Position numbers and translations under genes: made by a program
DNA from: Cryptomeria japonica
Lineage: Eukaryota > Streptophyta > Pinopsida > Cupressales > Cupressaceae
Assembly: GCF_030272615.1 (NCBI RefSeq)
Contig: NC_081414.1
Span: forward strand, 766,492,483-766,552,482
Direction: 5' to 3'
DNA length: 60,000 nt
The notes under the pieces: generated by a model
What the model was told of the DNA's origin: nothing
The model's database searches: none
What the model saw: the letters and a program-made list of their open reading frames with translations, nothing else
Part shown: piece by piece, positions 45,758 through 57,065 of the stretch
Layout: the number at the start of each line of letters is the position of its first letter
How positions within the stretch are numbered: the stretch's first letter is position 1

Positions 45758-46249
45758 GAAGATGTTGAAAACATCAATCTCGGAGCCTATTGAAAATCTT
45801 GAAGAAGGATTGGTGAAGAGTGGAGCTACTCCATAGGGGGAGAAACTACTTGCAGATCGATGAAGCATGGATAAGAAACTAAATGGTTTACCTTCACTTT
45901 GGCATTGCTGTCAAAGGGGGAGAAGTAATATATGATTGAGGGACAAAAAGGACAAGAGAAGAAAAGTATATGATTGTTAGCCTTATATGTTGAGGAGGAA
46001 GATAGATTGAATACCAGTTACCAACTGAAGATATGAGCAGACCAATTACCAACTGAAGATACGAAGATGCAGTTGAAGGAAAATGTAAACCATGATTCCT
46101 ATACAAAATGTAAACCAAGATTCCTATACAAAATGTAAACCATGATTCCTATACCTAAATCATTTGAAGGATAGTATATGCTTTACTCTCACTCATGACA
46201 ATCAATTGGTATTGATATTTGTATTGCCATCAATGCTAAAGAGGGAGAA
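45758..46249 (+). promoter_or_regulatory. Element E 3' untranslated region with repeated PPT-like tracts
   Basis: Three purine tracts are present: CATAGGGGGAGAAAC at about 45832, TTGCTGTCAAAGGGGGAGAAG at about 45905-45925, and GCTAAAGAGGGAGAA at 46235-46249. Only the last abuts the 3' LTR. A tandem array of a 28-bp unit (TGTAAACCATGATTCCTATA) covers about 46085-46156 with three copies. Confidence 0.75.
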
Positions 46250-47633
46250 TGTTGGCATTGCATGAAGATTGCATTGAAGAAGTATAGTGTTGTCATTGAT
46301 GTCAATTGCAACCGGTAATGAAGCAGTAAAGCAACCAGTAAAGCAATTGGTAATGAAGCAGTAAAGCAACCGATAATGATGAAATGAAGATCAACCGATA
46401 ACCCTATCCAGTTGAGAAGCAGAACCCTAACTGATGAAGCTTGGAGATCAATTGTGATGATCTATGATCGAATGATGATCGGTGATGAAGATGCCATGTA
46501 AGCATGATGCATGTGATGAGTTTCAAAATGGTTTTGGCACATGAAGATAATCGTTTATCTTGGGAAATGATCAAATGCATAGTATGAAGTGAAAAATGCA
46601 TGACGAGTTACAGGATTCAAAGTGTGATGATCCAGGAGTGGTTGTGGATGTCTAGAAGAATGTAAAGTCAATTGCATGTAATCGAATGGTCAAGATTGAA
46701 CTGATGTGTTTGTAATCTCTATGAGATTTCTAGGGTTTGTGTTGTGTTACCGACCTAATGTATTTGTTTATAAGGTCGATGATTTGATTCATTGAGGTGT
46801 TGGCAAACTTGATTAAGTGTGAGAGAGATTGTTTCCGAACCAGGAGGTGTATCTTTAGATTGAAGTGAAGGAAGATAGGAGTAGTAAAGGATTTAATTCA
46901 ACAAGGAAGTGCTATTTCTAGATCAGTCAAGAACATGTTGTTCTCTAACCATTACAATAGTAAAATCCCTTAACGAGGTAAGCTTTAGCAGACTTGTTGT
47001 TAAAATCCTCCAACTAGGTGATCCATTAGCTTGGATTTGAAATCCTCCACCAAGGTTACCTTTAATGGGGTATTTGTAGTCAATCCCTTAACCGAGTGGT
47101 CCCTAACCGGATATGTTCCTAACAGAACATTATTGTATAAGCTTCTAACTAGGTTTGGCTCCTAACAGGGCAAACTTTAGAAGAGTTCAAAATACTTGTG
47201 GGTATTCATCCTCACCGTGATTTTTCCCATTTCAGTTTCTACGTGAAAAATCATTGTGTCAAGTGGTGAATGATTTTGTGGATGTGTTTTTGATATGGTT
47301 GATATGAATAATTGGTAAATTTGCATAGACATATTTGAATGATTGGATATGATCTGAAATATGTTATTATTGGTATTAGTGAAGTGGTTTAAGGTTTTGG
47401 TCAAAGGATATTTAAGTTTCAGATCTGTTACATTATATCATTGATGTATTAGGTCAACTGGTAAGGTTTGATAGTGTAGCTGCAGATTTGTTTAAGTGAC
47501 TCAACTGGTAAAATCCATGAGTTGTTTTTGAGTTGGAAAGGAGTTTGGTGAAAGGCCAGTTAATTTTCTATCTATTGATTCACCCTGCCCTCTCAGTAGT
47601 TGACCGGATCTTTATAGTTTCATCATATTATCA
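46250..47633 (+). repeat. Element E 3' LTR
   Basis: It starts TGTTGGCATTGCATGAAG, ends CATCATATTATCA and pairs with 40056-41448. TSD CTCTG follows. Confidence 0.94.
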
Positions 47634-47638
47634 CTCTG

Positions 47639-48348
47639 CACAAATGATTATTACATTATTCGCTCCTTACCTATTCACATATGTCCACACCTGATCTACA
47701 ATGAGATCTTACATACATTTATACCAACCCGAGACCTAACCAATTAGGTCGGCCACACAAATGATAATAGAATAGATCAATTACATAATCCTGAAATAAA
47801 ATCATAACACATGTCAGCCTAAGGCCAAACAAATATCATCCAATCAATAAAACAATCTAGAAGTGCATCCGAGGATCCACCAACACGTTTCATGCAAACC
47901 GGTCCATAATCTAGATAGCACCAAACCTAAATTAGATCCACACATGCCAAAGTAATGATGACAATCAGTCGATGCACCAAAAAAATCACCATCAACATCT
48001 TGAATCCATTCTAGAAGCTGCACCAACACCACTTATGCATTACATTAAAGATATTCAACAAAGCTCTGCTGGTGAAACCCTTATCAGACCAATAAAGCAA
48101 TCTTACTAGAACATAAGATAGCATCTGATCATCAAGTCAATACCAATTGAATGAAACATACTTTAGAAGCATATGAACCATCCATACAAACATATTCCAT
48201 CATCCAGATCATACCTGTGGCAATCAATTGATTAACTTCCCAATCTAATCCATTTACCGAAAGCTGGTAAACAATCATAACAACAAGTGTTGACATCAAT
48301 GACAAAACATCAATGCAACACATAATCAATTCCATCATATTACCAACA
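47639..48348 (-). repeat. Element D 5' LTR, part 2
   Basis: It continues the LTR of D after E, matching 34210-34915. It ends TTACCAACA, next to AAAAC (48349-48353). Confidence 0.9.
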
Positions 48349-48353
48349 AAAAC

Positions 48354-48889
48354 ACATATGCTGATCCACTCTAGAAGAAAGAGATGAGAAAAATGCATCT
48401 TCCAAAGATTAATTCACTGATATGCAATCACTAGAACCTAGCCAACAACACATCCATATTCTAGGCATCAAAACACCGATCAAAACATATTCTCCAAAGA
48501 AAATAACTCGAACCTAGATCTCCACATGCTGTAGCGAGACCCATATCATATCAACCATGCTTCTGCAAAACATATATAGATGTAAGGATAGGTCAAACAT
48601 AGAATCTCACAACCAACAATGAATAAGACCACAATACTCAAAGAACACAAAGATGTTTCAGGACCTCAAAACCATCATATCCATGATACCAAACTATAAC
48701 CAACAAGGATAACGATAATACTCAATCTCAACAACAAATTCCAGACCCAAGCACTAGAACAACCAATAGAACAATTGCATAAAAAACACAACAAGATAAC
48801 TTTGCACCACAAACATTGCAGGACAAACCAAAACCACAAGTTTGACATCAATGACAACCACAATGACACTTCAACGCATACTTCCAATA
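48354..48889 (-). repeat. 5' LTR of copia B, part 2
   Basis: It continues the LTR of B after D (ACACATATGCTGATCCACTC, matching 12658 onward). It ends ACTTCCAATA at 48889. It retains the uninterrupted A target, ACAACAAGATAACTT, at about 48789, which confirms the TSD of A. Confidence 0.9.
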
Positions 48890-48894
48890 AGTCC

Positions 48895-49330
48895 ATGCAA
48901 TCATTGACTTTCCATTATTTTTGTTAGTTTGCAAGGTACTAGCCTTTGTACAATTTTCAATATCACCCTTTTTGTCACCAAGTTTCAAGGCCATGAAGAG
49001 TGTTACATAATTTGAATCATTATGATCCTAATCCCTTGAAGAGTAATTGCTCTCCTTGCAATAAAGACTAATATTGAACTTCTTTCTTTTATTTCAATCA
49101 TCTGATTCTCTAAAGGTATATTTAGAGGCAAAATGACTAATTCTCCCACAATTAAAACATTTGAAAGGTAACAATCTCACACTTAATATGAGATAGATCT
49201 CTACACACTAATCCTTTGTCATTCACACTAGCTATAGATATGGCGTTGTTATCAATAAATTCTTGAATTCTATTCTCAATGACATTTTTGGCTCTACACT
49301 ACTAACACTAATGACAATAATTAATTTTTT
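48895..49330 (-). pseudogene. Copia F gag remnant
   Basis: Near 49170-49120 the minus strand encodes LPFKCFNCGRISHFASKY, a copia zinc knuckle with the last Cys replaced by Tyr, followed by a Lys/Asp-rich linker. Further left, sequence such as MALKLGDKKGDIENCTK appears at about 48990-48950. It has the same strand and expected order as the F pol remnant left of element B. That both belong to one element is inferred from orientation and order, not from a matching frame. Confidence 0.6.
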
Positions 49331-51720
49331 TTTTAAGTACAAGGTAAAGAGATACATTTCTCTATTTGCCCCAACTTAACCAAAACATTTTTTTTCATCC
49401 TTCAAATCAAATTAATAATATTCAAATGGTTCACAAGGAATCATCATATTTCAATTTTTATTAACATAAATATCCTTTGAGATATAAATTATTAGTTATT
49501 TTTTAGTTTGATCTTCTTTCACAACCTATATGTAGCAGTCTCATTTGAATAAGTCAAGAGGACATATCTACAAGATAACCATAGGCTTCCTCATGCCTTC
49601 TTGTGTAGTTTTGACAAATATTCACCAAACAAATTGATGAATTCTTTTCTTTTAAAATATACTTGTACCATTGATCTCTTTCTCTAGGGAGTTATTTGAT
49701 CTTCAACTTCTAAATCTCATAGATTTAGTATCATTGATTTTGTTAATAACTATACAAGAAGTAGAATACATGGTATATAATCATTTTCTCAAATTTATAA
49801 TTTCACACAATATAAAATCTCCCACTATAGTTAAAAAAAAATCAGCATTAATAGAAAGGTATATCTTTCTAGGCAAAAATATTAGCTTGTATAGCAAATG
49901 TTGAGAAATAAGGTAAAATATTATGAGAATAAGTTCTTCTACAAAGGTATGCAAATTTCAAATTTATTTCTTACCAAGGATTACCATTAGATTAAAATAT
50001 GTTAAAATACATGATTACATAAATCAACAATGGGAAATAAACTAACAAACCATGTCAACAAAAGATTTACATGGACAAAATCTTTCTAATAAAACCCAAC
50101 ATGAGAAAAAAAGATGTATGTATTAATATTCAAATATTAGATAGATCTATACACTAACAATCTCTTCACTCTAACAAAAACCATGTATCTATAAGATAAT
50201 CTCATCATGCAAGTGCCATCTCATGTCTCCAATTTATATAGAAATGGAAAAAAATACAACTAATAATTTTACAAAACAATATACCATCAAACCATGGTAA
50301 TATGTAAAAAATCACACATTTAAAGTGAAGAGGTTCTTCTATAATTATAATAAATATAACTCCTAATGAACCATGAATAATAATAAAACCTTCGTACTAA
50401 TAATATATGTCATCTTTGACTTGTAACTCCTTCATAATGATCGATATTGTAGGGTAAGCTAACTCATATGAGACTCATCAATATCATTCAAGATGCTTTG
50501 AACACTTAATTCTCACATCCAACTTAAAATTTCCTAAAAATACCACCACTACCAACTCCGACTCCTTCATGAATACATAGGACAATCAATGCCAAGATTT
50601 TTGAGAAATTTAAATTACAAAATAGTTTCTAATTACACCCTATTCATCCAAGGACACGTTTTAAGAGTGTTGGAGGCACATGACTAATACATATATTGAA
50701 AGGTAAATGATTAGCTCAATCCTAAGAAATATAGGTGACTAATTCATTTTAGAGAGCTTCTTGGAGTGCATGCTCTCATCTACAACTATTTAGAATTTTA
50801 ACATAGTTGAACAAAGAGAAAGGTACAAAAATGATTGAACTAATTTAAAGGTAGATAAAAACAAAGAATGAAAGGAAGTTGCCACATAGGCAATATGTTA
50901 GTGTGATATAAAATGAAAAAGAAAGTGAACATTAGGATGTTTGCATAGGCCATGGAATTGAGCTTAGTACTTGCCAACAACATTCGTTTGAAAGTTTATA
51001 AAACATGTTAAAAAAGTCATGTTTGTGCATATCCTACAGTCATCTTCCGTGAGATCACATTTGTTTGAATTTTTTGAAGTAGTTTATGTGTTATTTGTCT
51101 ATGCTACATATTTTGATTGTGGAATGAAGATATCATAAATCTATCATAGATCATAATTTTAAAATAAGAAAACAATAGTGCAGAAGTAATCATAAAAATT
51201 AATCTTGAGTTCTTGTAAAAAGAATCACAATGTAGGTGACAATAAATAGACAACAGGTTTAGAAGATTTCACATGCTTCACCAAACTCTAAAAACTAGGC
51301 AAAGATTGTAGAAGATAAAAAGGAATCAAATAAAACCAAAAAGATAAATTTCTACGTGAAAATTTGTAAATTAACATTACCTTACTAATGATCGAAGGAT
51401 TGATTGATTTTGGAGGTTACCCCTATATTGAATTCTTTCCCCTCCTTTAATAAAATTGAAACCCCAAAGAAGACAAATAATATCCAAATTTCAAGTAACT
51501 AATCCCTTACTAATAAGTTAGTTAGTGAAAACAAATCCATCTACAAGCTAAATCCCACTCTTTTATCTTAAATTCTTAATAATTTTCACATTAAATTTAA
51601 TATTTATATAATTTTAATATTAAAAGTAATAAAAAATAGCTCTATTGTATCCAAGTAAACAACAACTAAAATTATGTTATACTTCCAAAATAGCTTCTTT
51701 ACATTTCTTTAGAAAAAAAT
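49331..51720. other. AT-rich region, nothing recognised
   Basis: About 2.4 kb with no supported gene, RNA or mobile-element border. The frame at 49671-49904 is Ile/Leu/Ser-rich, as chance AT-rich frames are. It has A- and T-runs, such as the T-run near 49326. Confidence 0.55.
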
Positions 51721-51789
51721 ACTTCTTTTCTCTCTCTCCGAATGGACCCATTTAAATTTGAACAAGCCTACAAATTTCGAGTCCCCTTT

Positions 51790-52045
51790 AATCACCTGCC
51801 ACGTGTAAACGATCAGACACCGTTCAATTCCGAATGACATGCAGCCTGCACGTAGCAAACCATGCAATACGTGTTACACAGGGACATCAAATGGATAAGA
51901 TTCAAACCTAACTGTTTTGTATTCTATTCACCAACAATAGAGAGTTTAACTTGGAAATTTTGCAGATTTCAATAGGCTTGCATTTCAAAGGGTTTCGTCA
52001 ATCTGAAAGGGATTTGGAATAGAAGATCAGGTTGCTGGATCAGTG
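51790..52045 (+). promoter_or_regulatory. Candidate promoter and leader with ACGT-core motifs
   Basis: CCTGCCACGTGTAAACG at about 51796 contains CACGTG, the G-box, in an ABRE-like context (CACGTGTA). GCACGTAGC follows at about 51849 and ATACGTGTTAC at about 51868. Three ACGT cores in about 80 bp contrast with CpG-poor surroundings. The following about 170 bp is a plausible leader to the ATG at 52046. No clear TATA box can be named. Motif meaning comes from known bZIP binding; function here is inferred. Confidence 0.45.
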
Positions 52046-52264
52046 ATGGAGGCGAGTAGAAGATCAGGCGCTGAACATTTTTCAGATGAGAAAAGTGGTG
52101 ATAAAATAAAGATTGCGGCGGCTGTTCATAATACATGTGAAGAAGGAAAATCAGAGGAGAAATCCGTGGTGAAAGAGGATGAAAGAGTGAAGGAAGCTCA
52201 ACGCCCTGACGAAATTTTGGCTTTCAGTCGATCGGTGCTCAAGACTGATTCACTGCTGGAATGA
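52046..52264 (+). CDS. Small hydrophilic protein, 72 codons, unrecognised
   Basis: ATG at 52046 (MEASRRSGAEHFSDEKSGDK) to TGA at 52262-52264. The protein is highly charged, rich in Glu, Lys, Ser and Asp (EEGKSEEKSVVKEDERVKEA), and ends RPDEILAFSRSVLKTDSLLE. It lacks membrane segments, signal peptide and Cys motifs; it has one Cys. Base composition is more GC-balanced than the flanks and the frame has mixed codon use, unlike the chance ORFs around it. A G-box/ABRE-like cluster lies about 170-250 bp upstream, and AAAAAATAAAAT, a possible poly(A) signal, at about 52314. This suggests a small, possibly stress- or seed-related gene, single-exon. I do not recognise the family. It could also be one exon of a larger gene or a relic. 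Confidence 0.5.
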   Translation: MEASRRSGAEHFSDEKSGDKIKIAAAVHNTCEEGKSEEKSVVKEDERVKEAQRPDEILAFSRSVLKTDSLLE

Positions 52265-52304
52265 ATGAATGAACGAACTGGTTGAATTGCCCCAATTTCT
52301 TCAT

Positions 52305-52325
52305 ATGCTGGAGAAAAAATAAAAT
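52305..52325 (+). terminator. Possible polyadenylation signal after the small ORF
   Basis: An AATAAA match within GAGAAAAAATAAAATTC, about 50 bp after the stop codon. It is a weak signal in AT-rich DNA, listed because of its place. Confidence 0.3.
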
Positions 52326-52329
52326 TCTC

Positions 52330-53467
52330 TGCTTTAAACTCTAGTCAAGCACATTAGGCTTTGTTGGCAATTATATTATAAAAAGTGGTTTTTTTGGTGA
52401 GGAGTAGATTTATACTCATGTTTCAGATACATGACATCATGATATAATTGCAGTGGGACTATGTAATAATTTAGCAGATGGAGTTTCATCACAAATGATT
52501 TAATGAAAAAAAATCTAGAGTTTAGTTGGACCAAGAGGGTATTCTTCCAATTAGACATTCAAGCATATCATTTTGTTAGCAATTAATCGAGAAATAATAT
52601 TAAGTAAAACTATAAAACAATATTCAATACAGCGATTATAGTTTTAGGATTGATTCAACGCATTTATATACGTTTCTATAATGTGATGCCCTTTAGGAAT
52701 TATTTCGTAGGTGAAGTCGTAATTTTGAAATAATGTCAGTCGGTAGAGTGCTCAACTACCAGCAAGTCCTCTTGATTAGTAAATCAATCCATCAACTAAT
52801 GAATCTCAGTGAATTAATAAACTTGTTAGAACACAAATATTAATTAGTAAATTAATCAGTAAAGTACTAATTAATCAGTAAATTAATAAACTTCTTAGAG
52901 CAGGAATAAACTACTTCTTAGAACAGGAATAAACTAGTTCTCTTCTCTAAACTAGTTAATAGTAGGAGTCCAGGTTCTCTTTCTCTAGTGGATCCAACCC
53001 TTTTCAACCCTTTTTAAATGAAAGGGAACGGTTTAAACATCACACATTAAGGGTTAAACATTCAGGGTTAAACATTCAGAGTAAACATCATATATTAAAG
53101 ATTATAAACATCATATATTAAGGATTAAACATTCAGTAAACATTCAGAGTTGACTGATGCCCACTAAGAACACACTTCTAGACTTAAAAGTTAAACACTC
53201 AAAATTGATTAACACTCTCTAAACTTAATATGTTGCTTAGTGTGTGGTTTAAGGTTGGTCTGGCTCCACATTTAATAAGTTTAGTGATTTATTTATATTT
53301 ATGAATGTTAAATATTTTAAAAATTGATATTTATTATAGAATTTTTTTAAAATATAAGTATGCTAGTTTAAAGATGCATATTTCAAATTTAGTAAGAATT
53401 TAACAAAAATATATTTAGTAAGAATCTAAAGAAAATTTATATTTGATTAAAAATTTTGTAATATAAT
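52330..53467. repeat. AT-rich spacer with short tandem repeats
   Basis: TTAATCAGTAAATTAATAAACTTCTTAGA-like units recur at about 52790-52930, and GGTTAAACATTCAG, ATTAAACATTCAG and TAAACATCATATATTAA units at about 53030-53150. No coding region. A tRNA-like string is noted at 52733-52777. Confidence 0.5.
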
Positions 53468-53592
53468 GTGAATTGGTCTAGTGGTGGAAAACTTATGCTC
53501 TTAAAAGAAAGGTCACAAAACTCAAATCCCAAAGAGCAAGGTATGTCTCATAAATTAGAATATGTAATATAAAAAAATATAAAAAAAATTGA
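53468..53592 (+). mobile_element. SINE-like tRNA-derived sequence
   Basis: TTGGTCTAGTGGTGG at about 53473 resembles the pol III A box. ACTCAAATCCC at about 53520-53530, about 40 bp on, resembles the B box. An A-rich tail follows (ATAAAAAAATATAAAAAAAA, to about 53591). The order and spacing fit a plant tRNA-derived SINE, although the B box is degenerate and no target repeat is clear. Confidence 0.45.
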
Positions 53593-53865
53593 GTACAACC
53601 ATATATATTTATAAAGTGAAAGCAAAGGGATCTATGATGGTAAATAAATATGTGATCATAAATTTAGTTTCACTAATAATACACTTAAGGTAGGTCCCCA
53701 CTAGCAGTCACTGTTCAATAACTAGCCGTCACTGTTCAATATTTTAAGAAGTAAATTGTGAAACAAGAATAAATTGTGGAGCAGATGACCCCATAAAAAT
53801 TTCCCTTCTGATAATCAACTAGACACGAATTCACTTGGTTTGCTGTCATAAGCGTGAGGGCATTA

Positions 53866-54316
<451 letters not shown>

Positions 54317-55170
54317 ACCATTTTCCTGGCTTCAAGGACTGATTGACTAGATGAAGCATTTAATTTATTAAACATTGTATTCTTGTAATGATGAACTTAA
54401 TACAATCGGAGACAAGAATACAGATTCCTTGAAACTTGTAGAATTATGAATAGCTTCTGCAGTTTAAAGATTCCAAAACAAGAATCCAAAGAACCTTAGT
54501 AAATAACAAGAATGGAGCTACAAGCAGCACGTTGGCTCTGGAAAACTTTAGTCTAAATGTAAACTGAATGCTTGCAATTTGTGTATTCAATGGTAAACAT
54601 TCTCTTTAATTCTTTCAAGAACAAATTACAATCAAGGAATTTCATGAAATACAAAATAGAAAGGAAAAGTCATAATCATGAAATTTGGCTAATTTCTTAC
54701 ACACAGAAACTAAACTAATCTCTTATTTCACCCATTAAGTTTGGGTAGTCTCTTCTCTCCAAAATAAAGGTGAGCTTATAAAGTCAAGCATATGAATAAT
54801 TATCAAACTAAATTCCAATCCAATTAGAATAAAAAGAAAGTTTACATAACTAACAAGAAGTTTTTAAATTCATATAATATTATAAAGAAACTACAAACTA
54901 ACATTTTGAATCAGAAATCTAAGAACCCTCCTCTTGATAAAAAAAAAATCAAAAGATGATCTAAAGAATTCACAAACTTTCCTCATCCTATCATTTTATA
55001 AACTTGGTCCCTTGTCTCTAATACATATCTTTTATCTTCTAGACCCATTTAGATTCTCATATGGAAGCTCTATAAGCTCCGTATATCATTCCTATGAATA
55101 GAATTTATCCCTCTTTGCATTGCTAGGACTCAAATATCATTATTACATGCATCTTCAAAATATTATGACT
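54317..55170. other. AT-rich spacer, no gene recognised
   Basis: No frame with protein-like composition or a known motif. An A-run lies at about 54943. No element borders could be read. Confidence 0.5.
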
Positions 55171-55440
55171 CAAAATCATTTTTGTTGATTCTCTTTATGT
55201 GTTTGCCTTATAATCCTCTGATAAATATCACTTAAACTTCCTACCTTCCTTGTATAACTTGGAATTGAAGTTGGATTGCCTCTTGAAATTGAAGAACTAG
55301 ATGAGAAGTTACTTGCTAGATTCATAGCCCTTGAAACTAAAATATTAGTGGACTGTTCATAATCAATATAATCAATAATACCACCATTCAAAATAGTTTT
55401 TGACTTCTTAAAGTGGCTTTTTTGACTACCATAAACTGCC
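55171..55440 (-). pseudogene. Copia fragment G: integrase-RT linker
   Basis: Minus-strand frame 55391-55176 encodes a Ser-rich stretch (NFSSSSSISRGNP) followed by TRKVGSLSDIYQR. Ser/Pro-rich sequence ending in a (K/R)xRSLxDIY motif is typical of the copia linker before the RT. It lies left of the LINE at 55465-56539; the gag-like remnant on the other side of the LINE is probably the same element, with most of protease and integrase deleted. Confidence 0.5.
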
Positions 55441-55464
55441 CCTCCCCCTCGTAAAACAATCTAC

Positions 55465-56539
55465 TCTTTTTTTTTTGTAAACTAAAAGAGGGGCAAAAAT
55501 TTATTCAAAACAAAGAGAAATACAAATAAATAAGGCCAACAACCCAACAAAGAAACAACACTACATAGCCTTATCGAAATCCACTAACTATTGTAACTAA
55601 TGAGACAATTGCAAAGGTAATTGATGATGATCCAAAATATTTCAACCTGGAGTATGATCAGAGGCCCAATTGGCCAGGCAATCTGCCACTCCATTCCATT
55701 CTCTAGGGATTTGTATAAAAGTAACGGATTCCAGAGAATCACACAACTAAAGAATTTGCCTAATAACCAGAGCTAGATGTCAACTAACATCATCTAAGCA
55801 ATGATCCTTCAACAAAGTAACCACCACCTGAAAATCAAATTCACAAATAATCCGTTGCTACTTGCTAGCCAAGAACACAACTATGCTCCACAACACACAA
55901 AATGACAAGATTAGCCATATAATTATTCATGTGAGGACCATTATAAATGGAGAAAATAAATTGGACAAACCTGAAGCTATCCTTGAGGAGGGGACCAATG
56001 ACCCTCCCGACTTATCTTCCACAAAGGATGTCGACATATGTTCCTCAAGATTTGGCGACTTCTCACCTCATGAGAAGGATCATCTCCTTGAAGAGGAAAA
56101 TTCAAACAATTACAGATATCAACCTTACTTGAATCTACACCTCCAAAAAAGTCACATTTAGCCAAAATCATCTCTTGGATAGAATGAATAATTACCCCCC
56201 ACACATGTTGAACAACCATACTAGTATCTTGAAAAATCTTACGATTTTTCTCCAACCAAATATGCCAAAGAATGAAAGTTGGCCCAAGAACCCAAGCCAC
56301 CAGAAGAAAAGAGGTCTTAACTAGAAGCTTACCCCAACAGACCCAAAAATCAACCAAAGATGAAACGTGCCAGCAAGACGGGTTCCACAATCCCTACTAG
56401 GAGTGCCAAATCTCCCACGAGAAAGAGCAATGGAACAAAATATGAGACACACACTCCTCACTCGTGCAACACAAATCACACATGGAGGGACCATGGAAGC
56501 CTCGCTTACACAAGTTATCCCAAGTTATTTCTTACTTTT
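55465..56539 (-). mobile_element. 5'-truncated LINE (L1-type), 3' end
   Basis: On the minus strand a zinc-binding RT-C-terminal motif is visible near 56480-56440 (CDLCCTSEECVSHILFHC, then FSREIW), then WHIWLEKNRKIFQDTS near 56260. An RNase H-like tail follows (FDFQVVV near 55830, FIQIPREWNGVADCLANW near 55680). The element ends in an AATAAA complement and a T-run at 55467-55476, its poly(A) tail. AATCTAC at 55458-55464 and 56540-56546 is a plausible target repeat. About 1.07 kb of 3' end remains. The frame is broken in several places. It interrupts copia gag-like DNA. Confidence 0.75.
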
Positions 56540-56546
56540 AATCTAC

Positions 56547-57000
56547 AATCCCTTTCAAAGTGACCATACATGTTATAATGATAATGCTAAAAATTTCTCT
56601 TACCAAATCTACCTCTACCTCTTCCTAGAATAATTTTCATTTTGGCTTCTACATTGGCCTTGGTTTCTTTTGGGCATAGTGTTGGCATCTTCGTTCTTTG
56701 TAATTTGTAACTTGAAGGAAAAAATATTCTCATCACTTTCTCCAAATGAATATTTTAATCTTTTTTCATGAAATATAAGAGATCCAACTAGATGAATATT
56801 TCAATCCTTTTTCAAGGCTTTCTCAACTATATTTCTACCTATAATTTTCTGAAATAGGATTTTAATTTAAAGCTATTTGAATATGGAATTAAGCTGAACC
56901 ATTCTTCTTCTTAGCCTCCTTTTTAGGTACTCTATTATTTGTTATAAGACTGTTTCAAAAAGTCATTATCTTATACACCAATAATTATAATCACTTCCAT
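56547..57000 (-). pseudogene. Copia fragment G: gag remnant
   Basis: Just right of the LINE the minus strand encodes GRGRGRFGKRNF and then a degenerate knuckle, HYHYNMYGHFERDCR, where both leading Cys are replaced. Upstream is LIFHEKRLKYSFGESDENIF-like gag sequence (landmark at about 56790-56730). This matches the order of copia gag C-termini. The frame is broken by stops. Confidence 0.5.
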
Positions 57001-57065
57001 AAAATTCTAAAATGACAAAGAATTAAAATTTGACGTGGATGTGGTCAACACAAAATTAAGAGGAA

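Larger units (their letters stand above)
40056..47633 (+). mobile_element. Copia element E
   Basis: This 7,578-bp copia is in plus orientation, opposite to its host D. The target repeat is CTCTA (40051-40055) and CTCTG (47634-47638); the unbroken D LTR has CTCTG, so one base has changed since insertion. LTRs are 40056-41448 (1,393 bp) and 46250-47633 (1,384 bp), TGTTGG...TTATCA. PBS TGGTATCAGAGC lies at 41451-41462 and the PPT at 46237-46249. Gag, protease, integrase, RT and RNase H are all present and all damaged. By eye the LTRs differ by roughly 10 percent, many changes being CG to CA or TG. Confidence 0.94.
33705..48348 (-). mobile_element. Copia element D, interrupted by E
   Basis: The element sits in the 5' LTR of B with perfect duplication AAAAC (33700-33704, 48349-48353). 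Without E it is about 7.06 kb. LTRs are 33705-34915 (3', 1,211 bp; start TATTAGG in place of TGTTAGG) and 39557-40055 plus 47639-48348 (5', about 1,209 bp). Between them on the minus strand are gag, protease, integrase, RT and RNase H in Ty1/copia order. It is the most complete pol of the window, but stops and frameshifts disable it. Confidence 0.92.

Noticed and set aside
12016-48889. Caulimovirus-type endogenous pararetrovirus
   Set aside because: Every pol block has Ty1/copia order (protease, integrase, RT, RNase H) and LTR ends; no movement-protein or coat motif is seen.
52733-52777. Functional tRNA gene
   Set aside because: It lacks a matching acceptor stem and T-arm, so it is reported only as a tRNA-like string.
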